This document shows, piece after piece, positions 51,364-64,000 of a DNA stretch of 64,000 bases. The stretch is from NCBI RefSeq assembly GCF_000972845.2, contig NC_040032.1:13338002-13402001 (forward strand), written 5' to 3'. Position 1 is the stretch's first letter, and every line of letters begins with the position of its first letter. This stretch comes from Larimichthys crocea (lineage: Eukaryota; Chordata; Actinopteri; Sciaenidae). Under the pieces are notes generated by a model. The model was not told the DNA's origin. It did no database searches and worked only from the letters and a program-made list of their open reading frames with translations. The translations under genes and the position numbers were made by a program.

Positions 51364-53082
51364 CTATATCACACCTCAGAGCACGGTTTCGCTGCTGGGT
51401 GCAGAGAAAATTTGACTCCAGTTTGAAACCAGAAAAATTAGCACACTGCACCAATAAATCAAACATACAGACTTTTGTTGCGTGCGGGATCAGTGTGTCG
51501 GCACACACACACACACACACGCACACACTGAACGAGGTGTAGATATATTATGTGTCTCGTATAACGGCATGAAGCTATTATAAGGGGTAAAAGGTGAGGA
51601 TCACTTTTATTAGCTCTGCATTAGCATGTAAATATAGCGGGTCATGTTAGGGTTACAGGAAAGGGGATTAATATCGTTACTAAAAGGAACTTTGTGTTGC
51701 ATTGTAGTCCAAATGTCTGTGTGTGTCAGGGTATGATTACCCAATAAAGTTTTATTACATGTCTGTGTGTGCATGTTTCCGGTTTTGCATTTCTATGTGC
51801 GCATAGTTAATGTATTACAAATAATAAGGAAGCTAGAAAGCCAATTACAATAGTGAGCAGCTTGTGGAAATGTCGCCTGATTCCTGTAAAGCACCCGGTA
51901 GTGAACAAGTTCCTTCTCACTGTCACCTCAGCCTCTTCCATGTTATGTAGAACGGGGAAACAGATAACAAAGAATGATGAACGGTGATGTCTCGTGTTCG
52001 TGACCGAGTTCTCTTTTCTAAATGTTCAGCAGTTCTGCCTTTCTCAAAGGGGAAAGAAAAAAAAAAACAGAAACTGCTGATAACAGCGGACATAAAAAGG
52101 TACGGCTGTACAAAGAAGTCTATAAAGGAGTGTGACTTCTTGATAATTCACACATATCTGTTCTTGTTGTTATCTGTCCAGTACCTGCATGCATAGCAAA
52201 AGTTATTGTCAGAGGTTTCATGGTAACTCTGAGACATGTGTGAGTCATTGATAAACCACCAGAGCCTCGGTCTAAGTGTAACCAAAAACCCAGGTAGACG
52301 GTTGTTTTTTTTGTCGTAAGGCCAAGTTTCAAAAGGAAACTCTTTTACAATTTAAGTTTGGCGTGTCATTTTGACATACTTCTACTGTAAAGCAGTAAAA
52401 ACATTTCTGCTGTCTCTGAATTTAAAAAAGATAGAAGCATAAACTGAAAATATTTCATCTTTCTCGGCAGCCACAAGGCTGGTTAGAGGTGTGAAACCGC
52501 CAACATCACAATGGGGGAAATACACGGTTTGGGGTTTTCCAGGCAAATTAGTTATCAATGAACACGTCTGCACGCAGTGTGAATGCATATGTGAATGCAT
52601 ATCTTGCTTTACTGGTGGAGCTCCTGTGTAGAAAATGTAAGTAATCGATGGCCACATGTGACGTGATTCTTAAATTAGATTGGAGGCGCCACACAGTCTT
52701 TCACACGGCGCGTGGGCTGAGCTGAAAGATGATTCTTTGTATTAACACATTAATACACAGGAAGGAATTAATTCGTTTTAGAGTTACAGTATGAATTGGA
52801 TGTTAACCCTTGGCATGTATAGCTCGACCCTGCCTAATAATTCCTTTTAAAAGACATTAGATAAAATTAAAAATGTGTTCTGGTCAATCTGAAACCAAGA
52901 GGGTCATTTGGAAGATCTGAAGTTTTCACCTGACAGAAACAAGGTCACTTCAAACTGTGGCCAAAACTGAGCCATGAGAAATGAATATAAAAGCTTAACT
53001 AACTGTGTAGATCCTGCACACCGCCTGCTCTTCAGCTGTTCTGCTCTACAGTATGCGCAGCCAGTGTTTAACAGGCACTCAC

Positions 53083-53325
53083 CCACATACAAGCTTCCAG
53101 GCGGACTTTGGAGATAATCGTCCAGAGAGTGATGCTTCCCTGGACAGCTGCCGACCCCACCAACCCGTCCGCCCCCGCGGCCTCCACGCCCACCTGCTCA
53201 GCATCAGATCCAGGTGCTGGTGCTTCGTGGTGGGGACAAACTATTTGGTCTGGATAGGGCGGCTCGGGGAAATCCACTGAGCCACATTCATAGGCCGCCA
53301 AGGTCACTGATGCTATGTGTGGTCC
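53083..53325 (-). CDS. vmp1: vmp1 exon with 25-residue insertion
   Basis: The 243-nt, 81-codon exon runs from TATTTCTCAG to ATGTGG|GTGAGT. It begins [20 protein letters not shown] then [11 protein letters not shown] and ends [19 protein letters not shown], matching human VMP1 from residue ~139 ([14 protein letters not shown] ... [11 protein letters not shown] ... TISLWSIISKVRIEACMW). Human has only DEEGTEG between the CP and the TI(S/T)LW motifs; here the loop is 25 residues longer and Ala/Gly/Val-rich (includes [19 protein letters not shown]). The frame is open throughout. The extra DNA contains a GT...AG span of 54 nt that could be a micro-intron. The upstream N-terminal exons are beyond 64 kb. 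Confidence 0.97.
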
Positions 53326-54205
53326 CTGAGAAATAAAGCGAGAAAGACAAGAGGAGCAGCGATAAAGGAAGATGAAGAGAAAAAGGGAGATGAGTGAGTG
53401 CACCTGTTGGAAGTAGTTTTGAGTCAGGGGGAGACCCCTTTGTTATTAGCATAGGGAGAAAAGGGAGAGAGGTGACTCAAATATTGATTGATATCATAAA
53501 AACAGTTATATGTGGGCCAGTATGTAGGCTGTACAGTAACGGAAATCAGCAATAAAAGTGAAGGTGGGTTGTTTCCTTTCTCCGTGAGTTAAACAGGCCA
53601 TTAGTAAATGGAGAAAAAAAAACACATAACTATGATTTATCTGGAGCGTTATGCAAAAGGACGTTTCAAGCTGTTTAAAAAGAGAATCAAAGTGTCAACG
53701 GATAAAGAGTGGAGGGCCCCAGGTGGAAACAATCAAAGGTGGAAACCAAAGCTGGGGTATAGAAACCATTTCCCTAGTCACCTTTCCCAGGTGACATGCA
53801 CACACACACACACACACATACGAGGGGGTATATGTGCGCCCACATGAAAGCAATAATAATTAAGAAAAGAGCAGCAGCAGAACGAGAAGAGAAAACAAAA
53901 CTCTTCAGACTCTCTTCAGGCAGAATTTATTCATGTTTGACTGTTCTTCTTGTAAGAAAGAGACATTAGCATACTTAAAGGAGCCGCAGTCTTTGATAGG
54001 GGCCTGGTCTGGTTTACATTTCTGGCTCTTGTTTATTTACTCGTTTCAATTAGGCTTCCAGTGAGAAAACAGACGACTCAAAGGAAGGAAGAGGAGTGCA
54101 GGTTGGATTTCTGGTGCGTGGTGAAGGTTTATTGAGCTGCTGGCTTTTGTGTCCTTGACTCGACAAAAACCTCTAAAATCATCATCATCATCCTCATATC
54201 CAAGG

Positions 54206-54206
<1 letters not shown>

Positions 54207-54248
<42 letters not shown>
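54207..54248. repeat. (CA)21 microsatellite
   Basis: Uninterrupted CA run. Confidence 0.95.
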
Positions 54249-54249
<1 letters not shown>

Positions 54250-55468
54250 CCACAATTAAATTTGAAAACACAGAAAAACCCAAATGAACATATCAGGAAA
54301 TCTCTATTTCAACACGCTTTTGAGACCAACATTGGTCACTTGAAGTCTCTTTTCTCTAATTGCACCTATATTATGTTAAACATGAGCAATTTAACGTTCC
54401 ACTGCATCCTCACAGAAAAAAGATTGAAATAATTTCTCATTAAATGGTCGAGTTTCATTTAACACGCCTATTTTATGCAGCACACCTGTTTTCAGAAGTT
54501 ATTTAATTTCCTCTTTAGGTCTAAGCAAAAGGTCAAAATGTGAGCGCTGACTCGCTCGACAGAAGAAGAGTACAAAAACCAAAGATTCCTGTAAAAACGA
54601 GTCTGCTCCTGCAGCATAAAATCTGTTATCTACGTCTGTTGTCTGAGAGGAACAAGGAAACCATTTGTATAAACGGCCGTTGGTCATTCTACACTAACTC
54701 ATTATGACAATAAAGTTGATAACATCATCTGAGAGCACAATGTTTGATTAAGTTTTATACTGAACAGGATCCAGTCAGGAAGAAAAGGTCGTGTAACTTT
54801 GCATTTCCTCTGTAAGAACACACGTAACGCGCTGAACAACGCTGCACATGGATCTGAAATGGCACCGATGATCAAACAAGTCCGTAACACAAAGTGTGAT
54901 CCCTGCAAATAAAGGCAGGTCCACAGAGTGGGCCGATGTGAGCTGGCCCTGTGTACTCTTGTCTATTCCATGTGTTTACAGTCTCGCGTGTGTGTGTGTA
55001 GGAAGGGTGCTCCCAGTGACGCACAGGGGCAGTTTGACATTACGCAATGTAGCGGCAAAATCTGGCAAAACCTGGGGTGGGGCTGGAACTTCCGGAGCTG
55101 CATGGGACAAGGCAGGACAGGACGGGACGTGGGAGGGCAGGACAGTGGTGTGTGAGGCAACAGGAAACAGCACTGCCTCCTCTAGGAACAGTGCACTCCC
55201 TTTAGATGACACAGATTAGTTTCTATACACACGGTATTAGGAAATAGGAACAGCCGCATATGCATTAATGATCTAAAAAAAAAAACTCCCAGGATTTTGC
55301 GTGCATGCTTGTTTTCTTGTAAAAGCATTAGAAAAATGGGAACATTTTAAGTGACCCAGAGGGAGAAGTCAAGAAACTCCCAGCACTGACCCAGTCAGAC
55401 TGGATACTCCCCAGCCTCATGTCCTCCCCACTGACTCTCCAGTGGGAACACGCTGCCCTTACATCCCC

Positions 55469-55479
55469 ACACACACACA

Positions 55480-55519
<40 letters not shown>
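55469..55519. repeat. (AC)n microsatellite
   Basis: AC run of about 50 bp with one G interruption. Confidence 0.95.
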
Positions 55520-58360
55520 ATATTCCTCCTCTTGCTCACCCCTTTCCAACTCTATCTCAGGTAATGTGTGTTTACCAAACACACACAGAGAGCCTGCCAA
55601 CAGAGAGTGTTGCGTGACTCGGAGTACCTGCTCTCTCTCGCTCCTGCTCTGTGTCTAATGCTGTGTCACTGCTTCTCACCTTACACAAAAGCCCAGTCAT
55701 CTCATGTTGTCCAGGTGACTCACTATTAATCTGCAGCCCAGCCCCGAAAAACGTTCAGGTAGCTGCCGTCTATCTCATTTCATTTCTGACATGATGACAC
55801 ACAGGCACAGGAAGGCGTCGTTGATGATTAATAATCAAGAGAAAAGTAGAAAATACATTTATTTTTCTCTCTGAGAGAAACTATTGTTCCACCTTATACA
55901 CGGTTTACTCTAAACAAAGCAGTGGTGAGAGTCTACATGTGTTTGCTATCCCACCTCCAAACTATGTCTACTTTGAGATTTGCCTAATGCTGATGATGTT
56001 TGCAGCCACTAAAATACACATGAGTACTGACAGAGGCACAAAGTTCCTCTCTCTGACCCGATGGGATCCACAATGGAGACAACATTGCTGGCATTCCTGT
56101 GGCGACCTGCAGAAACCAATGCCTGGACTCCAAAACGAGTGGGATCCCCACTTCTGGGTATGAGTGCATCCAGACAGACTCTGAGGAGACTCAGTTTGGA
56201 GAGAGCACACGGTCAAAACAGAGAAGTACTGTCAAACAACCAAAGTATGATATCAGTGTGAGATATTTAAAGGAAAAGTTCCCTAAAATTAAATCAAATC
56301 TTCTTGCAGAGGCACACACAGAACTAGATTTATCTCTTTAGGGGATGCCGCGTGATTTTAAAACCTGCGTTGGTAAATGATTTTAACCTTGTCCAGAGAG
56401 CATATGTGGGTAATATTTCACTCTCGTAATAATCACAGCTGCAATTACCTTCTGTTTCTCTGCAAACTTGCTGCTCATCCTCTAAATTAAATCCCGCCTG
56501 GAGTGACGTCCTTAAAGTTAATCTCAGTTTTCTTCCATGGGAGGAGTTGCTTGTCCTCCTACTTTTTTTTTTCTTTTAATCAGTTCAGTGAAATCTTATT
56601 CCTGAGACAGAAACATATCACCACCAGTTTATAGGCATCAAATAGGCATAGGTGTAATGGCACCTTCGGGTACTGCTATTCTCTTTTGGCTAACCCTGCA
56701 GAAAGTCCGTGTCCATTACATCCTTTAATTTCCCGATGGTTAAAACGCTGTCCAGCATGATGAGTTAAATTACTGAGGAGGACAGTGAATACTTTATTTC
56801 CCACCTCCCTCTGCAGTGCTAATGACTTCTAAATTAGACTTCCGTTAAAAAAGGTACCCTGCAGAGTGTTTGACCACTTGGAGCAATTTTTTTTTGGATG
56901 AGTGTGTATCCATGTTGTCAGTATTGTGCATGAGGATGCACATACATACGTGGGAGCACACGAAAGCACGTTATTAGTTAAAGTTGTACAGTTGTTATGG
57001 TGACGCAAAATACAGCAAAGAATCAACACATGCAGGAAAGAAGACTGTAAGCTGGCTAACACGCATGTAAACAATACTTAGAATAAATATTTGCAAATGT
57101 TTTACGAGGAAGGAAAGACATTTGCATTTCAGTGAGTAATGCTGAATAATTCAGTAATCTGAAGCAGCAAAGACATCACATTTTCTAAAAAGATGGCCAC
57201 TAGATTTCTGAGAAGTTTGACATGGTGAGGTTGAACTGATAACAAATTATTTCGCCGTGTAGTTTAACTTGTTCCCCGTCCTCCTCCCCTGACAGATATT
57301 TGCAATGAGCACGGCAGTTGCCAAAGCACATGAACGGAAAGGAGCTTCCTCTCGGTGCCACAGCAAGAACAAAGTGTGCGTCAGTGTGCCTACTCAAGGA
57401 GGATGTGAAAGCTGGTTGGCCAATAGCTGGTGTTGAGATGAGTTACTGACACAGAGAATCGACCACCTTCTCTGGTTCACAGGATCAAGAACCATTGTTA
57501 GAATAGTCCTGAATTAAACAGTTGATATATAAAACGATACTTGTCTTTGTGTGATGTTGTGCGTCACAGTGACAGTTATTTGCATTAATGTACCAGTGTA
57601 GGCGTGATGACTTGAATTGTACCGAAGCTTGTGCAAGAAGGGGGCTTTTTTACACTTTAAATTAAAATTACTGTTTCACTCTGAGCGTAGAAACACATGA
57701 TAGCAGATGAATACACTCATGATGAAATTTCAAAAACCAGTACATTCCCAATAGGAAGCAGTAGCGCAACAGTCAGATGTCAGAAATACATTTTAAAAGC
57801 CACTGAAATGTGTCTCGGCATGCGTTACCAATTTTAATGTTCTGTACTAGGCTCCACTCTGAATTACCAAAGATCAAATAGATGCAAATTGCAAAGGGAT
57901 ATATGAAATTATATGATCCCTAATGTATTGTTTTTAATTATGAGACCCTACCAGATGGAGTCCATAATCGTCCCAGCCACCAGTCATGGCGCGGACTCAT
58001 GTTAGTTTATGGTGGCAAATGTAGTTGCTTCCGAAGCCCCAAACCAGACATTAATGGGTGACCATAAACTGACCAGTTCTCAGTGACCACGACCACAGGA
58101 CAGTCCAGTCATTAACAGGTCGCTGTGGTTGTCAAGGGCCATTTAAGCACATTAGACACGGTCCGGCTAGCATAACCTGTTAACCGCTTCTTACAGTGGG
58201 AGACTGCTGGAGGCCGAGCAGGACAAACATTAGAGGTTAGTTCGTTATGAAGAAGCCCCGGTCAGGATCTCTGAGGGAGGTAACAGAAAGCTGGACTGAG
58301 GCCAGTGATGGAGCAGAAACAGAGAGGAGGGGCAGGGGGTGTTTAGAAGTGGGTGGTAAG

Positions 58361-58398
58361 CACACACACACACACACGCACACACACACACACACACA
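58361..58398. repeat. (CA)n microsatellite
   Basis: CA run with one G interruption. Confidence 0.95.
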
Positions 58399-59079
58399 GG
58401 GAGATGCTGGAGGTTTGAGGGGCTGATCCCAATGATTTATCCATGTGGTCTCACCATATGACTTCATGTTTAGAAACCTCTCCCTGACTAGCAGACAGAC
58501 ACACTCACCCCCCACTGAGTGATGGATTATACACCAAACAAAGACATCACTTTCATTCCAATCCAAAGTATCTGAAAGGGATTTTATATTTATTATATAA
58601 ATTCAGGACTCATAATGACCTCATACTGTACACATCACACATCAAAGTCAAATCTAACGTGTGAACATGTTGTGTTCATCTGCAATGACTTTATTTGCAA
58701 TAACTAATCATAACCGCTGATTGTTTTATTTGCTGATAAAAACACGTTTAGTAAAAGTTCATCTGGAATTCTGCTGACTTCATCTGACCAGCAGAAATAT
58801 CAGGTCCAATGTGGCAAATAAATAAAAATCTGAATGAACCGAAAATTATTTTACGAAGTACTGTCTGAAAAAACAAGAACATGCAGAAATAAACCTGCTC
58901 TGTGCTTCATCTACAGTTAAATAATTACGTGTGTATTAATAAAATGTGCACAATATATAAATGTATAGAAAATGTAAGTAAATTATACAAAATTATTAAC
59001 TGAACAGATTATAATGGGAAGCCTTTGTCTCTATTTACTTAAATTTACTTTCTATTTTGTTTTGTATCATCAAAATCAG

Positions 59080-59315
59080 AGCTGAAGTAATTTGATTAAT
59101 TCAATTAAATGAAAATCAATAGTTTAATTTAATAATGAATCTAGTAAAAACATATTCTCTGGTTCTAGTTTCTTAGTTGTGAGTCTGTTTTTCTTTGACT
59201 TATAACTGAATATCTCGGATGGATCAATTTGAAGACATCGCCTCAGGCTTTCTGACATTTCATGCATCAACAGAAAAATCAGAAAGAGAAATAATCGTTA
59301 GTTGCAGCTCTAATC
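59080..59315 (+). repeat. Dispersed teleost repeat (ends GTTGCAGCTCTAAT)
   Basis: Recognised by TTCTCTGGTTCTAGTTTCTT, GAAGACATCGCCTC, TTTCTGACATTTCATG and the end AATAATCGTTAGTTGCAGCT, a pattern very common between teleost genes. It belongs to the same family as the left half of block Y and the copy at 63375, in diverged form. I do not assign a library name. Confidence 0.65.
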
Positions 59316-59764
59316 ATAAAATACAAAACTTAGTATAATCAATTACAAACACTGAGGTATCTTATTGTACATTCTTTTTTGTACAGTGTGTAACGGTGCT
59401 TTGGATGAATCACTTCAGAGGACACTGGGTGTACATTCCTTCTTTGAGCGGGTTTCATTTTTACAGTTAAAACCACCGCAAGGAAACAAAACGTTAGCCC
59501 CCGTAGAGAAAGTCCACAGAAAGTCCATCAGAACAAAAAGAAGGGTGGTGTGGAGGGTGTGTGAGGTTGTGACGGGTAACTGAAAAGCGCCAGTGATCCT
59601 TCTGATGAAATTCGTAACAAATATTTACTTTAAAAATTAACTTAAACACCTGAAGTCTGCCAGCAGCACTCTGGTCTGGTCCGGTCAGGTTTAGCTTGTT
59701 GGTGCCATTCCAGACTGGCTACACACACTAAGCCCACTTTGGCCTGGGTCTGGCTTCCTGTGGG

Positions 59765-59768
<4 letters not shown>

Positions 59769-59809
<41 letters not shown>
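59769..59809. repeat. (GT)20 microsatellite
   Basis: Uninterrupted GT run. Confidence 0.95.
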
Positions 59810-59814
<5 letters not shown>

Positions 59815-60920
59815 GTGTGTCTTTTCAATGGTTATTGTACTTGGTATTAACGGGACTCCTGGGGCCTCCAAGACACAGACAGACTGACGCATGCCTCGGA
59901 TGGCTGGAGTGTGACAGTTAAGATTGAGAAGCCATTAGAAAAACACACACACGCGCATTTACACATCTCTCTGGTATTCATCTTTGAAGGGGTTTGGTGA
60001 TGAGTAAGTCATGACACTCGGGCAGACCTATGTCTCCAACCTCATGAGGAGAATAAATTACTTAAAATTCACTGATGAAAGCAATTGTGCTCTTAAGTCT
60101 TGCCGTCATATTTTTTTTTTTTTTGTGGAAGGAAGTAAAAGCCTTTTTGTGGTATTTTCATATTTCAACCTAAAGTTGGATAATTCCCCTCACGAGCAGC
60201 TGCAGATGCATAACTTACCAGTGTAAAATTCCCAACCAACATATCTTTATGGTATGTAAGCAATACTGCCCCTTCAGTAGTGAGAGGATCAAATCCAAAC
60301 GATAAAGTTCTGACACAGTATCTAGATGTGCTTAAAAATTAATGGCTTCAAATTGAATTTAAGAGGTACTGAAGTTAAAGTGAGAGATCCGTTACTGCGA
60401 GCCAGTGGTGAGTCAAAGAGTAGCTTTACAGCTTTTCAAAGAACCACTGAACTTGATCCTGATGTGTCACTCATGTTCCGGGTAACATGCATGCAAGGTA
60501 TCAATTCGCACCTTGGCGAACAGAGGAGGCATTATGCTATGTCGAGTCATGCTGCAAAGTCAAGAAAAATTCTGAATCAATATCTTGGCGATGTTTATAT
60601 AGTAAGTCCACACTCCATCGGAGTGAATTCACTTTTTGAAGGGCCGACGCAGAGTCTTATCAGCTCTGAGTTCAGATGCAACTCTCTAATAAACTTATCA
60701 CGAGATGCCAAAAACAACACAACAAAACAAACACTCGTGAGTGCTGGAAATTTTAGTCCAGGTCATACAAACCAACAGTAGTGTGTGAGTCACAAATCAA
60801 ACAAAAGCAACCAGGTTTCTGTTGATGTGAGGTGCTCTATTGTTTGCTCATGGGATTGTAGCAAGGTTCGTCACCAAAAGAAAAAGCCAGACAATGGTCA
60901 GGTGAGTGTGGGGTAGTACA

Positions 60921-60921
<1 letters not shown>

Positions 60922-60963
<42 letters not shown>

Positions 60964-60972
60964 ACACACACA
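60922..60972. repeat. (CA)n microsatellite
   Basis: CA run of about 40 bp followed by a shorter CA run, 145 bp from the complementary GT run at 61116-61145. Confidence 0.95.
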
Positions 60973-61112
60973 TACCAGCCCTTTGTCTGATAGCCTGCCA
61001 TGCTGTGACCGAGTTTCCCTCACCCACATATTCTTGTCAGACTGAACGTGTGGGCGGACTGTACTTAACTGTGTAACGGCATATGAGCAGGAAAAGTTTA
61101 AGAACCTGAGCA

Positions 61113-61115
<3 letters not shown>

Positions 61116-61145
<30 letters not shown>
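61116..61145. repeat. (GT)15 microsatellite
   Basis: Uninterrupted GT run, complementary to the CA run at 60922. Confidence 0.95.
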
Positions 61146-61148
<3 letters not shown>

Positions 61149-62384
61149 AGTGTGATAGTAACAATAATGCAGGGACAGTGTGTGGAAGCCACACTCTCAG
61201 ACCTGCTAGGCGCTTACAGCGATAGTTGGCGCTAATTAAAGCTGTGCTCCTGGTAATTGCCAACAGCCAAAACTTAATTTTAGGGGGTTTGCTGGGGAAA
61301 ATCTGTATATTCTACACAAGCCTCCTCAGCAACCTATAATTTAGCAATCCTAAAAAAAACTGAATATAGAAAACTACACAATGTTCCTTTATTTAGTTGA
61401 GCCGCTGGTTTATTTTTTGAAAGACAAGGGACTGTAAATCATGAGTCATAAACACGCTACAAACATGGTTAGATTTTTTGTTATCCCATAGGATTGGTGG
61501 TGTTTGTTCCTCAAGTGGCTGCTGACATTCATGCTCCCAGAAAGACACAACATGTACACCTCTCACTCATAAAACAAGTCAAAGCCAAGAGGGAGAAAAA
61601 AAAAAAAGACTACCCTAGTTGCTATTATGTAAACAGCAACGTGCGCGGCTTCAATTATAATGACTTTAATTCTTTGTTGCTGTTGATTTAACGTTGAGCA
61701 CAACAATTTTCATGCTGCCCATAATGACTTAATGGCAACAGCCATTACTGAAAGTAATTTAATGGTGGATGAGCTCTCTTCTAAAATATTTACAGCATTC
61801 CCAACCTTTCAAGAGTCGCATTCATCGCTAACCCCTTCTCAGTTGAAAGAGGATTTATGGAGGGCAGTGACACTAGTCGTCACTAGAAAACAAATACTTC
61901 AAAACCTAAGTGGGGATGAAAGCCGGTCCCACTCATAATTGTGATCTACACAGTTATTATGGCGGATACATGTGCAGGTGCAGGACTTTCAGTTTGCGTA
62001 CATGTGCAATGATCCTCGCCTCTGCAGCCCCTGCCAAAATGGGATCTTTCCAGTGTTCCTGCGCGAGTTTATTGTTTTCATGGTCTGTATTATAAGTATG
62101 CACCCACTACGTCCTCCCTCAGAGCAGCTGGATGAAATACACTTGATGGAGTGCCAAAAAGTGTGCTTTTTTCTCCCCCTCACTACGCTTGAGTTGCAAG
62201 GTTTTGTCTTTCTCCTTTAACCAGTCCTGTCCATGTACAATGATCTCCCACAGTCTCAGTGGGATACAAACACAGAGAGGAGACACAGGGCAGCAATTGC
62301 CCATGTCAGGGAACAGCCACTTGTGCTCTGGTTTCATTGACTGGGAAGGTTTGACTGATCTCTTTGCTTTGCATTACTGGCTTT

Positions 62385-62401
62385 GCAGCCCCCTCTGCTG
62401 G
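62385..62401 (-). promoter_or_regulatory. CTCF-like motif (one mismatch)
   Basis: The minus strand reads CCAGCAGAGGGGGCTGC, matching the CTCF core except for G in place of the central conserved C. Confidence 0.35.
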
Positions 62402-63135
62402 TGGCTCTGCTGTACTCTCATAAATGTTTACTGCTGACCACTGAGGATGTGTGCTGTTAATGCGTGATGTATGGTCATTTATTTCTGCAAAACACCTATT
62501 AGCAGTAAACAATACCCACAGCAATTACACAGAGGTTAAACAGAAAACAGCAGTGCCCGGTTCAATGACGTCAGCGCTATGTCTGCAGAGAAATATGTGA
62601 CCACACATTCTCTGTAACCAACGGAAATTAAAGGAATTACCTCCAATCAAGAAGTTAAGTCTTTTTAAGGAAGTCAGAAAAGGAACAGACACATGACAGG
62701 TGGGAATGGAGGGGAAGTCACATGATGAGTCACATGTTATGTCATGTGAAGATGGCACGACGGGATCTTATTGGTTATCAGAGCTGCTAACGTTCACGCC
62801 TTTCCACATCTTACAAAGAAGTGGGAATAACCAAAGAGCTGCTGATGTGATGTTACTAGAGTGCAATGACATGTATTTGTTAGCAAGTATACGGTTCACG
62901 CCACTCTTCAATATTATGATATGTATCATTTATTTTTTGGTTATTTAGCTGCCAAATGTTTTTAAAGAAAAGCTTTAAAACTCACTTCTGTTTTGCAGAT
63001 CATTTAACCTGGGGCACAAAATATAAATCACGAGCTGTAGCCTGCATGTCAATAAAAAAACTGATAATATCATAATGATACAACAGTGTATTGATCAGTA
63101 CTGACATTTCGGGTTATCACCATCTTAAGATCACT

Positions 63136-63150
63136 AGCACCATCTACTGA
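63136..63150 (-). promoter_or_regulatory. CTCF-like motif (two mismatches)
   Basis: The minus strand reads TCAGTAGATGGTGCT, matching 13 of 15 positions of the CTCF core, in reverse orientation relative to the motif at 7522. Confidence 0.35.
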
Positions 63151-63374
63151 TTGTTAACGACAATGACCTCAGTCAGTTAATTATTCACAAATACAATGAA
63201 TTTATTAAACTATAATGTTATTCATATACCTAATTTGTATACACCATATGTATTACATATATTTTTTTTATTTAGTTCATGTTAGATTAGATTCTAATGT
63301 AAAATATTTAGCAGGATGTAATCTAGGGGTGCAAGTGCAACTCTCGATTATTATGTTATCACAATTAATCAGGT

Positions 63375-63590
63375 AGGGCTGCAAGGAACAATGATTTTCA
63401 TAAACTGTTCATCTAATGAATTTTCTAGATTTGTTGTTTTAGTCGATAAAATGTCAGAAAATATTGAAAAAAAACGTCCTGCACATGTTCTCAGAGCCAA
63501 GGGTGACGTCTTTAGATGTCTTGTTTTGTCCGAGCAACAGTCCAGAATCAAAAGAAAGTCTGTTTATTATCATAGAATAGAAGTATAATT
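63375..63590 (-). repeat. Dispersed teleost repeat (starts AGGGCTGC)
   Basis: Begins AGGGCTGCAAGGAACAATGA and contains AAATGTCAGAAAATATTG, AAGGGTGACGTCTTTAGATG and TCTTGTTTTGTCCGAGCAAC. This is the same family as 59080-59315, inverted relative to it. Confidence 0.7.
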
Positions 63591-64000
63591 TATAATATAT
63601 AAAGTTTTTTCCTGCTGGTCAAATAAATGATGGATCGACTGACTGACTGAGCTGCTGGTTTACTCAACGCCTCACAGTGAAAATGGCATTCAGTTGTTCC
63701 ATCAAGCTGTAGGCTTCTGGATGAGAAGCGGTATAATTAAAGTTGAGTTGTAGCTGGTGTATATCTGTAGTGGTGCACTTGTATTTCACTTACAGGGTGA
63801 CTGTGGTGGTGTTCTTTCCAACTGTTGACATGAGTGTAAATCAAAGTCAAGAGCTGGTAAACACGCTGCACATTATTAATTCTTACAGACGGGAAAGAAA
63901 ACACTTTGAGAAAAGTTCAAGCTGCGAGAGTTACACTTGTAAGTCTGAAGCAACATCTTACCCAGTGTTCTGAAATGGTTTGACCCAGTTATATTTCACT

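Larger units (their letters stand above)
49576..53082 (-). other. vmp1 intron (3.5 kb)
   Basis: Contains a diverged two-copy block (49808-49960 and 50115-50270), a purine-rich stretch at 51035-51215 and CA repeats (51327-51360, 51503-51520). I see no exon. Confidence 0.7.
53326..64000 (-). other. vmp1 intron upstream of the residue-139 exon
   Basis: No vmp1 exon is visible here (I looked for the motifs around YWIGLGILSSVGLGTG and QPLITLQYFSLE), so this is probably one long intron reaching past the window. It holds CA/GT repeats, two dispersed teleost repeats (about 59080-59315 and 63375-63590), CTCF-like motifs at 62385-62401 and 63136-63150, and a sequence-complex stretch at about 57940-58180. 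Confidence 0.6.

Noticed and set aside
57296..57334. EGF-like reading DICNEHGSCQST on the plus strand after a CCCTGACAG acceptor-like site
   Set aside because: A stop follows at once and no other EGF-type cysteines or exons are nearby; coincidence.
60326..60781. 151-codon plus-strand open frame
   Set aside because: Not low-complexity, but I recognise no family and see no promoter, splice or repeat context. Frames of this length occur by chance in 64 kb. Worth a database search, but not annotated.

Overview
This window looks like the nuclear genome of a ray-finned (probably percomorph) fish. Coding sequence is sparse and split into short exons with GT-AG borders, dinucleotide microsatellites are very dense, and several teleost-type dispersed repeats are present. 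Every gene I can support lies on the minus strand: the 5' end of rps6kb1 (S6 kinase 1), mir-21, and the 3' two thirds of vmp1 (vacuole membrane protein 1).

Layout. 1-4160: rps6kb1 exons 3, 2 and 1 (851-971, 3179-3222, 4089-4160); the rest of the gene continues off the left edge. Its introns and upstream flank (about 1.1-7.2 kb) hold duplicated, permuted repeat blocks and 5'-truncated LINE tails. 7.2-16.1 kb: intergenic DNA with no recognisable gene; the tubd1 gene that sits here in mammals is not seen. 16.15-18.15 kb: the mir-21 unit, with the hairpin at 17114-17186, a convincing poly(A) signal at 16149-16154 and a promoter-like AP-1/STAT cluster near 18.1 kb. 18935-53325: seven vmp1 coding exons that join in frame into 293 codons from human-equivalent residue ~139 to the stop. 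53.3-64 kb: vmp1 intron; the N-terminal exons must lie beyond 64 kb.

The order vmp1 - mir-21 - rps6kb1, all on one strand, matches mammalian 17q23 apart from the missing tubd1. Functionally it joins an ER autophagy and lipid-scramblase protein, an oncogenic/inflammatory microRNA and an mTORC1 effector kinase.

Most notable observations: a 25-codon insertion in one vmp1 exon containing a possible 54-nt micro-intron; a 70-nt near-perfect hairpin in a vmp1 intron; a candidate mir-21 promoter and splice sites that would place mir-21 in an intron; a repeat with a 9-bp target-site duplication 12 nt from the rps6kb1 exon 3 donor; a 612-bp block flanked by 20-bp direct repeats; and a perfect CLEAR-type E-box in a vmp1 intron. 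I found no convincing new protein-coding system. Nothing here was checked by alignment software or database search.
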